DNA of 64,000 nucleotides from Deltaproteobacteria bacterium. Its GTDB lineage: Bacteria; Desulfobacterota; Binatia; HRBIN30; CADEER01. Positions 57,849 to 64,000 of this stretch are shown piece by piece; positions within the stretch are counted from its first letter, which is position 1; each line of letters begins with the position of its first letter. The DNA is taken from the NCBI GenBank assembly GCA_029262455.1, contig JAJCZJ010000044.1:1-64000 (forward strand), written 5' to 3'. The notes beneath the pieces are model-generated. The model worked only from the letters and a program-made list of their open reading frames with translations, had not been told where the DNA came from and made no database searches. A program made the position numbers and the translations under genes.

Positions 57849-59314
57849 GCGCGTCTGCACCCAGGCACTACGAAACAGCACCTGAAGACCGCATCCCCCT
57901 AGGACACCGGCTGATCTACGGGTTGGGCGGGTTGGTCAACAACCTGCTGGCAGCGGCGATCGGTAGCATGTCCATCGTGCTCAACCTCGGCCTCGGCATG
58001 AACCCCGCGCTGGTAGGTCTATTGGGCGCGCTGCCGCGGCTCACCGACGCCCTCACCGATCCGTTGATGGGGTACATCTCCGACCACACGCGCTCGCGTT
58101 GGGGACGCCGACGGCCGTATATCTTCGTCGGAGCAATCGCCGCCGGCGTGGTCTTTGCGTTGCTGTGGCAGCTCCCGGAAGGCCGAAGCGAGAACTTCTA
58201 CTTCTGGTACTATCTTCTCGGCTCGCTGATTTTCTATTTGGCCTACACCGTCTTTGCCACGCCTTGGGTAGCGCTCGGCTATGAGCTGACCCCTGACTAT
58301 CACGAGCGCACGCGACTGATGGGCATGCAGAACTTCCTCAGCCAGCTCGCCTACGTCATCTCACCGTGGTTCTTGGCGATCATGCAATACGAGCCCTTCT
58401 TCGATGACATGGTGGCCGGTGCTGCGGGATTGTCGATTGCAATAGGCGTGGCCGCCGCTGGCATCGGTATCCTGCCGGCCATTTTCTTACGGGAACGCTT
58501 CAGCGACGACCAAGCTGTCGACAAGGACGTTGCCGCCGAACCGCCTCACGCAGCGAATCCGTTCGTACACAGCATGACCGACTTCTTCAAAGGCTTCGCT
58601 GCGACCCTGCGCTTCCGCCCGTTTCTGAAACTCTGCGCCGCTACCTTCTTGGTGTTCAACGGCTTCATCTTGATCTCAGCCTTTCAGTCTTACGTGATCA
58701 TCTACTACGTATGGGGGGGCGACCAGGCGAAGGGTGCTGAGTACGTAGGTTACGCGGGCTCGATCGCGGCGGTCTCCACGTTCGCTGTCATCGCGTTCAT
58801 CACCTGGCTCGCCACCAGAATCGGCAAGCGCAGGGCCTTCTTCGTTTCGACCGGCGTCTCGATGGTGGGCTACGCCTTAAAATGGGTCTGCTACAACCCA
58901 GAGGTGCCGTGGCTGATCCTGTTGCCCATGCCACTGATTGCGTTTGCACTCGGCGGTCTGTTCACATTGATGCCGTCGATGGTGCCCGATGTGGTTGACC
59001 TCGACGAGCTCGAAACAGCCCAACGCCGAGAAGGCATGTTTGGCTCCATCTTTTGGTGGGTGGTCAAGCTCGGAATGGCCGTGGCAATCTTTGGCGGCGG
59101 CCTGTTGCTCAACGCCAGCGGCTTCGACGTTGCGCTAGAAGGTGCTCAAACCGAGCGGACCCTGCTTTTGATGCGCATCTTCGACGTTGGGATTCCGATC
59201 GTCGCCTCGGCGATCGCGATCTGGATGATTGCCTCGTACGAAATCACCGAAGAAAAAGCACATGAGGTTCGGGTCGAGCTCGAACGCCGCCGCGCCACCC
59301 CGCTACCGAGGTAG
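57845..59314 (+). CDS. GPH-family sugar:cation symporter (MFS)
   Basis: A 489-residue protein with about twelve membrane helices. 'GLGGLVNNLLAAAIGSMSIV', 'RLTDALTDPLMGYISDHTRS' and 'RWGRRRPYIFVGAIAAG' are the typical first-half signature of MelB-like glycoside-pentoside-hexuronide symporters. A long central loop (about 215-245) and a cytosolic C-terminal tail are usual. It starts at a GTG overlapping the GH16 stop. It most likely imports the oligosaccharides released by that hydrolase. Confidence 0.85.
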   Translation: MSASAPRHYETAPEDRIPLGHRLIYGLGGLVNNLLAAAIGSMSIVLNLGLGMNPALVGLLGALPRLTDALTDPLMGYISDHTRSRWGRRRPYIFVGAIAAGVVFALLWQLPEGRSENFYFWYYLLGSLIFYLAYTVFATPWVALGYELTPDYHERTRLMGMQNFLSQLAYVISPWFLAIMQYEPFFDDMVAGAAGLSIAIGVAAAGIGILPAIFLRERFSDDQAVDKDVAAEPPHAANPFVHSMTDFFKGFAATLRFRPFLKLCAATFLVFNGFILISAFQSYVIIYYVWGGDQAKGAEYVGYAGSIAAVSTFAVIAFITWLATRIGKRRAFFVSTGVSMVGYALKWVCYNPEVPWLILLPMPLIAFALGGLFTLMPSMVPDVVDLDELETAQRREGMFGSIFWWVVKLGMAVAIFGGGLLLNASGFDVALEGAQTERTLLLMRIFDVGIPIVASAIAIWMIASYEITEEKAHEVRVELERRRATPLPR

Positions 59315-59371
59315 ATGTTTCCGCAGTTCCCCGGGGAGGTGCCGGCAAGTGAGCGCTCTTGCTCGGGAGGG

Positions 59372-59562
59372 CTCAAGGCTCCGCCCGTGCCGCGTTTCAA
59401 TCCGAGTGATTCGATCCGCAGATGGCCACAGATGGCCGCAAATTGGCTTACGCTCTCGTCATCTGACGATGGGCGAAGCCCACAGAACTGGGAGAACTCA
59501 AGGCTCCGCCCGAGCCGCGTTTGCGAGTCGTAGCGCGGCTCGGCAGGAGCGTCGCCCTCCCG
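59372..59562. repeat. Cluster of dispersed repeats in the 294-base gap
   Basis: A 26-base direct repeat, CTCAAGGCTCCGCCCGNGCC followed by GCGTTT, occurs at 59372-59397 and 59497-59522 with one mismatch. Perfect 9-base arms CGAGCCGCG (59511-59519) and CGCGGCTCG (59535-59543) form a hairpin. The sequence 59536-59561 matches the right side of the repeat near 13000. The stretch between 59314 and 59608 holds no gene I can support. Confidence 0.75.
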
Positions 59563-59608
59563 GACATGTACGGGGACGCGATGAGATGATTCGCGTCCCC
59601 GTCAAATC

Positions 59609-61090
59609 CTACTGCGCCGTTGCTGCGCTACCGATTTCGACGTTGTCGTAAAAGTTTGCAGAAGGTTCGAACAAGGTTGCCGTCGTCGCAAAGCCAACTT
59701 GCAAGAGCTGGCCGACGAGTCCGGCGTCGATCGGCAGCCTGATCTCGAATCGACCCCAGGAATCAGGCAGAGCGGTTGTGATCTCCCGAACGTTGTTGGT
59801 CTGGTCGAAATTCGAACTCGGATCGATCGTCTTGATGAATGCGAAGGCCGTGCTGCTGCATGGACATAGCGCATCCCCGGGATTGTTGATGTTGCCGGCT
59901 TTGGCATCAAAGCTGAACAAGATCGTTCTACCAACATCAGCCGCCGTGATCGTCCGTTCCCGGAACACACTCGCCTCGATCGTGTTGCCCAAGGCGTGGT
60001 CGGTGTTGTTGTAATCGCTGTAGATTGACACCTGCTGGCTGCCCTGATCGGGGCCGCCCTGATCCCGGACGATGGCGGAGAACGCCGACCCATCGTTAGG
60101 TGCAGCGAACGTTCCATAGCCGAAGAGGAAGTTTCCTGCCGGATCAAAAACACTGCCGAACACGATCCAGCCATCGTCCCCCAACGCATTGACGTCCATC
60201 TGGTCGAGAGCTTCGAAGTCCTGCATGTACTCCACTTCGCTCGTCGACAAACAGGATCCGCCACTACAAACGCCAGCGCCGCCGTCGCACACCGTACCGT
60301 CCAAAACCGGCTCACTGCTACAGCCGGTGGAAGGATCGCAACTCTCGGCCGTGCATTCCTCACCGTCATCGCAGTTTGCAGAGTTGTCGGTGTTGACGCA
60401 GCCGGTCTCCGCGGCACAGCTGTCATCCGTGCAGGCGTTCCCATCGTCACAACTCGCCGTGATATCCGTGTTCACACACATGTTGTTCGACAGGTCACAT
60501 CGGTCCATCGTACATGCGTCACTGTCGTTGCAGTTGGCATCGCTGGAGCAGGCCACGGCTTCGCAAACACCGTTTAGGCAGGCGCCAAGACCACGGTCGC
60601 AAGGCGTGCCCATGGCGACAGGAACACTGCTACAGCCGGTCATCGAGTCACAACTTTCGGCCGTGCATTCGTTGCCATCATCGCAACTCATAGTCGCATT
60701 GACGCAGCCTAACGAAGGATCGCAACTGTCTGTTGTGCACAAGTCCGAGTCGTCACAGCTTGCCGAGATCTCGGTATTCAAACATCCCATCGACGGATCG
60801 CAACTGTCGGCCGTGCACGCATCGCGATCATTGCAAGAGACCGGAGCAGTGACGCATCCAATCGCCGAATCGCAGGAGTCCACAGTACAGACATCGCCGT
60901 CATTGCAGCTCACGGGTTCGTTGAGACAGCCTCGAACTGGATCGCACCGGTCCAATGTGCACGCATTAGAGTCATTGCAGTCGAGATCTGGATTCGCGCA
61001 AAGACGGACAACATCGCCGTCATCAGCACATCCACAAAGGGCCATCACCACCAGGATCACAAGCCAATACTTCATTCGCATCATTTGCAT
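59609..61090 (-). CDS. Lipoprotein with Cys-rich tandem repeats and a C-terminal beta-sandwich-like domain
   Basis: A 493-residue protein. 'VMALCGCADDGD' is a lipobox. Residues 30-280 are about nine tandem units of the form 'C(D/N)D.(N/D).CT.(D/E)(S/R)CD...GC', with six or so Cys per unit, a repeat type common in exported proteins of Myxococcota and relatives. The C-terminal 200 residues ('MQDFEALDQMDVNALGDDGW' through 'GRFEIRLPIDAGLVGQLLQV') look like a carbohydrate-binding or galactose-binding-like sandwich. A surface protein that displays a glycan-binding domain on a stalk fits the adjoining GH16 locus. Confidence 0.8.
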   Translation of the reverse strand: MQMMRMKYWLVILVVMALCGCADDGDVVRLCANPDLDCNDSNACTLDRCDPVRGCLNEPVSCNDGDVCTVDSCDSAIGCVTAPVSCNDRDACTADSCDPSMGCLNTEISASCDDSDLCTTDSCDPSLGCVNATMSCDDGNECTAESCDSMTGCSSVPVAMGTPCDRGLGACLNGVCEAVACSSDANCNDSDACTMDRCDLSNNMCVNTDITASCDDGNACTDDSCAAETGCVNTDNSANCDDGEECTAESCDPSTGCSSEPVLDGTVCDGGAGVCSGGSCLSTSEVEYMQDFEALDQMDVNALGDDGWIVFGSVFDPAGNFLFGYGTFAAPNDGSAFSAIVRDQGGPDQGSQQVSIYSDYNNTDHALGNTIEASVFRERTITAADVGRTILFSFDAKAGNINNPGDALCPCSSTAFAFIKTIDPSSNFDQTNNVREITTALPDSWGRFEIRLPIDAGLVGQLLQVGFATTATLFEPSANFYDNVEIGSAATAQ

Positions 61091-61103
61091 TGCATCGTCC
61101 CAA

Positions 61104-61787
61104 TCAGAATTTCGTGAAATAGAGGTTGTCGATCAGCAGCGTATCACCCGACTGACCGCCGGCGGCGCCAATGATGAACGGCGAACGAACCATGGCCAGA
61201 TTGAAACCGGCTGCGACAGCCTCCTGAAGATCAATCTCGAGAGAATGCCATTGCCCGTCGTTGGTGTAACCAAAGTCGGTCGGATCGAAAACGACTGAGC
61301 GCTCGATGTCCCCTTCCAAAGAAAGCAAGGTAATCTCAAACGTAGCGAACGATGGATCGCTCGACTTGAAACTCACGAACATCTTCGCCCAAGCCGACAG
61401 GTCGATGGGTTCTTCCCAGATGATCCCACCGCCCCAGAACGGCGTTCCGACGAGCGTGACCTGATCGGACTGCTCCCCCTCGAGTCGGTCCAGAGCCGGT
61501 ACGATCGCGAAGGTATCCCGCCCGACCTCCATCGCTCCAAACACGAAGAAGAACGTCCTAAACCCGTTGATCTTGATGGTTTCGGAACGCCCGCCTTCAT
61601 AGAAGAGATCGACCGACAGGCGATCTTTGCCCGGCTGGAAAGGGTCCGGCTCGTCGAACTTCTGATTCGGCGGAATGAGACCTACATGGTCTGAGAAGTC
61701 TGGATCCCCGAGATCGGCGCCGCACCCGATAACGAAGGTTGCGGCAGCGGCGGTCATTGCGCGGAGAAAATGCCCGGGCCTCTGCAT
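61104..61787 (-). CDS. Lipoprotein with carbohydrate-binding-like domain
   Basis: A 227-residue protein starting at ATG 61787, which overlaps the upstream stop by one base (TGATG). 'AAATFVIGCGAD' is a lipobox. The mature part is beta-rich: 'WEEPIDLSAWAKMFVSFKSS', 'DGQWHSLEIDLQEAV' and 'GDTLLIDNLYFTKF', the strand order of jelly-roll carbohydrate-binding modules. It probably binds a glycan at the cell surface. It lies between two other lipoprotein genes on the same strand. Confidence 0.75.
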   Translation of the reverse strand: MQRPGHFLRAMTAAAATFVIGCGADLGDPDFSDHVGLIPPNQKFDEPDPFQPGKDRLSVDLFYEGGRSETIKINGFRTFFFVFGAMEVGRDTFAIVPALDRLEGEQSDQVTLVGTPFWGGGIIWEEPIDLSAWAKMFVSFKSSDPSFATFEITLLSLEGDIERSVVFDPTDFGYTNDGQWHSLEIDLQEAVAAGFNLAMVRSPFIIGAAGGQSGDTLLIDNLYFTKF

Positions 61788-62365
61788 CACTGTGCCTCCG
61801 GCGTTGGGCGGGTGTTGTCGACGCCCGCTCCCTTGATTGCGACCAGATCCCCGTTCTGATCCGGCACCAAGACCCAATCACCGAAAACCTCTCCGTTGAG
61901 GTCCAGAATCCCGATGACGGCCGGTGTCGCGAGACGGAAGAATTGGGTTCCCGTAGAATCGAAAATCACCGAGTCGGGAAAATCGTCGAGGATTGCCTGA
62001 TATCCGTTGATCGCCATCTGACGTACGGTTTCACGATTCGGGCCCTCGACTTCTCCCGCCTCGAGAATGTCACGCAGCTTGTTGGCCGTGAAGAATTGGT
62101 GCTCTCCCGTCGGCTGGCGGACCAGCAGAGTCGCCCATGCGTAGAAAGCTCCGGCGTTCCCACCGCCACCCAAGATGGCGAACTTGGTGGTATCGCTAAT
62201 CCCGAGAAACCGAAAGGGATTGCGTGGGTTGTCCAACACGGCTGTGGATGGGTGAACGCCTTCCGTTTCGTCAAAGAACTGGTAGGTCAACCCACTGAGA
62301 TTGACTCCGAAAACGGGCTCGGGGTCGTCACCGCAAGCGCCCGCAGTCAGAACGATCGCAGCCAT
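61787..62365 (-). CDS. Lipoprotein, function unknown
   Basis: About 192 residues from ATG 62365. 'IVLTAGACGDDPEP' contains a lipobox, but this start leaves a very short, uncharged signal. The frame is open further upstream to 62623, through the repeat element at 62377-62490. That element may have replaced the original start, so the true N-terminus is in doubt. The mature part includes 'GVNLSGLTYQFFDETEG' and 'FRLATPAVIGILDLNGEVFG'. No family is recognised. Its stop is coupled to the next lipoprotein start. Confidence 0.6.
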   Translation of the reverse strand: MAAIVLTAGACGDDPEPVFGVNLSGLTYQFFDETEGVHPSTAVLDNPRNPFRFLGISDTTKFAILGGGGNAGAFYAWATLLVRQPTGEHQFFTANKLRDILEAGEVEGPNRETVRQMAINGYQAILDDFPDSVIFDSTGTQFFRLATPAVIGILDLNGEVFGDWVLVPDQNGDLVAIKGAGVDNTRPTPEAQ

Positions 62366-62376
62366 TAGAGCGATAA

Positions 62377-62490
62377 TCTTGGCGTCAAGGCTGGCGGCGA
62401 AACCGGCCCGTCCACCGCAGCCTTGGCGTAGGCGGGAGGAAAAGCCGAAGCTCCTGTTGAGGGTTCCGCAACGCAGCCAAGGCGCCAAGA
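62377..62490. repeat. Short dispersed element, second copy, with 8-base terminal inverted repeats
   Basis: Ends TCTTGGCG (62377-62384) and CGCCAAGA (62483-62490) are perfect inverted repeats. The interior matches the element at 17891-17999, sharing GGCGGCGAA, AAAGCC.AAG and GTTGAGGGTT.CGCAACGCA. It has no coding character. It sits directly in front of a lipoprotein start. Confidence 0.7.
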
Positions 62491-62528
62491 TGCCGTTCAC
62501 AGCGCGCCGCCTGCTCTTGAGCGCGTTG

Positions 62529-64000
62529 TTAAAGCGAGAGGTGTACATAGGTCCTGATCTCCCATTCCAAGCCTTCACGGCCAGGCCTGCTCGGATCAAC
62601 GAAAAATCGGTTCGAAAACTCATCGAGAGTGCGATACTGGCCGCGAATGCCGAATCGCGTATAGGTCGTTGCGAACCAACTCGGTGTTTGGAACGAGTAC
62701 GAGAGGTCCAGCAGAGTCTGTATCGGGAACGTCAGGTTAAAATCCTTATGGTAGTCGTAAGGACCCCAGTCGTCGAACTTGATCTCGTAGTCGAGCGCGA
62801 CCTTGCCCGAGATGAGTTTGCCATACGCACCAAATCGCGTGATCGAACGTGGGTCGTCCCCACGAGCCTGCCCCTCACCAACAAAGAGCCAATTGGCCAG
62901 GCGCAGGTCTGGCGCAAAGCGAAGACTCGGCGTAATGCGAATGTTCGGCGTGAAGTTCGAGATGGTTCGAAGGCTCAAGTCCCAAATGTCTTTCTTCGGC
63001 GCCGCGCCATTGAATCCAAACGTAAATCCCTCGAACGCAACCGCCAATCCGCCGTCTTGGCTGGTCGGATGATGGCGGTAGACAAAGTCGAGAGCGGCCG
63101 CAAAGCTTGCGTTCTCCCGATCCAGATTGTCCCACGCCCACATGAACGTGGCTGGCGTCGGATCGTAGGCTAGCAAGAGCTCGAAGCCGTAGGTCTCTCG
63201 ATTCGATCGGACCCAGAATGGATCGTTGAGCTGGTTCCTGAGGGGTACGCCTGGAAAGAACGTCCCGGTATCCGGATCAAAGAAATCTCCCGTGATCGGT
63301 TGTCCCGAGTCTCGCGACAGCGGATCTTCCAGCGGTTGCTGGACCAAGATGTTCGGACCGATCATGAAGTCGCCGAGATAGTAGGCTGCTCCAGTCGAAA
63401 CCGCCCAGTGATTACCCTGGCCGCTTTCCTTGAGCGACCATCCGGTGATCGTCAGGGTCTGATCCGGCCCGCCATCGGCGACCAGCCCACGGTAGCCCCC
63501 CTGCAAGTACCAGAAGAACGGCGCCATGTTGAGTTGAACCTTGCCGCGCGCACCCAGCGTGTCACCAAATCGAACCTTGTCTTCGAAGACGTTGAAGCCG
63601 GACTCCAAATACCCCGGTCCCGAAGTCTCCTCCGCGAGCTGGTAAGGGCGGCCGATGCGCCTCGTGCCGGACATGATGCCGCCGACGTCGAACGCCCACT
63701 TGCCCATCGTGTAGCCGAGATACGCCGTCGTCCTGCGACTCTGCGGCTGCGGAATCACCGAGCTCGTGACGTCCCCCGACACTTGAGCGATATCTTCTTG
63801 GTGCACGACCGCGAACTTGAAGTCATCCAACGTGCGATAGTACTTGCCAATGATTGTCGGGTTGGCGCCCCAATACAGCTCCGGGCCATACGCGATCTTG
63901 AAACCACTCAGCTCTTTCTTGCCCTCGACTACAAATCCACTCGGCGTATCTGCATTGAAAATATCAACATCGCGCTGATAGTGCGCTTCGGGATAAAGAC
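62529..64000 (-). CDS. Outer-membrane beta-barrel protein, 5' end beyond the window
   Basis: The frame stays open from the stop at 62529 to the window edge, giving 490 or so residues without a start. Residues alternate polar and hydrophobic in many short strands rich in Tyr, Trp and Gly, e.g. 'TTAYLGYTMGKWAFDVGGIM', 'NMAPFFWYLQGGYRGLV' and 'WFATTYTRFGIRGQYRTL', ending 'EWEIRTYVHLSL', a typical C-terminal beta-signal with an aromatic-hydrophobic end. This is consistent with a porin-like barrel for sugar or polymer passage next to the GH16 locus. The exact family is not clear. Confidence 0.75.
   Translation of the reverse strand, partial: LYPEAHYQRDVDIFNADTPSGFVVEGKKELSGFKIAYGPELYWGANPTIIGKYYRTLDDFKFAVVHQEDIAQVSGDVTSSVIPQPQSRRTTAYLGYTMGKWAFDVGGIMSGTRRIGRPYQLAEETSGPGYLESGFNVFEDKVRFGDTLGARGKVQLNMAPFFWYLQGGYRGLVADGGPDQTLTITGWSLKESGQGNHWAVSTGAAYYLGDFMIGPNILVQQPLEDPLSRDSGQPITGDFFDPDTGTFFPGVPLRNQLNDPFWVRSNRETYGFELLLAYDPTPATFMWAWDNLDRENASFAAALDFVYRHHPTSQDGGLAVAFEGFTFGFNGAAPKKDIWDLSLRTISNFTPNIRITPSLRFAPDLRLANWLFVGEGQARGDDPRSITRFGAYGKLISGKVALDYEIKFDDWGPYDYHKDFNLTFPIQTLLDLSYSFQTPSWFATTYTRFGIRGQYRTLDEFSNRFFVDPSRPGREGLEWEIRTYVHLSL

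Noticed and set aside
1-64000. tRNA, rRNA, riboswitch or phage/insertion-sequence genes
   Set aside because: I saw no conserved RNA motif and no transposase, integrase or phage protein. Short structured RNAs could still have been missed by eye.

Overview
The window looks like a stretch of chromosome from a GC-rich Gram-negative bacterium. Gram-negative signs are lipoproteins with lipoboxes, a predicted outer-membrane beta-barrel at the right edge, and many signal peptides. The Cys-rich 'CDDGN.CT..SCD..TGC' repeats and the very dense radical SAM (rSAM) content suggest a deltaproteobacterial-type lineage (Myxococcota, Desulfobacterota, Binatota or similar). I cannot fix the taxon from sequence alone. 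I see no rRNA, tRNA, CRISPR array, integrase or transposase.

Layout. 0-3.3 kb: the edge of an NAD-dependent epimerase, then two tandem B12-type rSAM enzymes. 3.4-4.3 kb: a secreted Cys-rich protein. 4.3-11.3 kb (minus strand): a tightly coupled set of two related 2OG-Fe(II)-oxygenase-like proteins, two unusual beta-hairpin proteins, an rSAM enzyme, an isopentenyl-diphosphate isomerase and a Rieske oxygenase. 11.4-14.5 kb: an MBL-fold protein and a third 2OG oxygenase. 14.5-37.1 kb: five GT-C-type polytopic membrane proteins, two paralogous membrane beta-propeller proteins, an SGNH hydrolase, small exported proteins, and rSAM enzymes mixed in, including an rSAM-methyltransferase fusion and a 2OG-oxygenase-rSAM fusion. 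37.2-44.5 kb: three more rSAM proteins and a Gfo/Idh-DUF483 fusion. 44.8-49.4 kb: an FkbM methyltransferase, a PAP2-family membrane protein and exported proteins. 49.5-55.6 kb: two very large double-rSAM proteins, one also fused to Gfo/Idh, and a DUF483 protein. 55.7-64 kb: an ordinary glycan-use locus of ROK regulator, GH16 hydrolase, GPH-type transporter, lipoproteins and the beta-barrel.

Twelve rSAM proteins occur in about 55 kb, with 13 apparently intact [4Fe-4S] motifs and one rSAM-like domain lacking the motif. The feature that ties the region together is a domain of about 90-110 residues that I do not recognise. It is appended to rSAM and 2OG enzymes in the cytosol, to GT-C-type membrane proteins, and it forms nearly the whole of small exported proteins. 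The three clearest exported copies carry a Cys pair with constant spacing (C-x17-C). The clearest cytosolic copies carry a Gly-Trp pair at the same place. My working inference is a modification and envelope-assembly system in which this domain is the shared recognition module or the modified substrate. Candidate chemistries are rSAM reactions, 2OG hydroxylation or halogenation, prenylation, Rieske oxidation and glycosyl transfer. Its product is unknown.

Starts were chosen from start/stop overlap, Shine-Dalgarno-like sequence, signal-peptide shape or domain boundaries. Many remain uncertain and are flagged.
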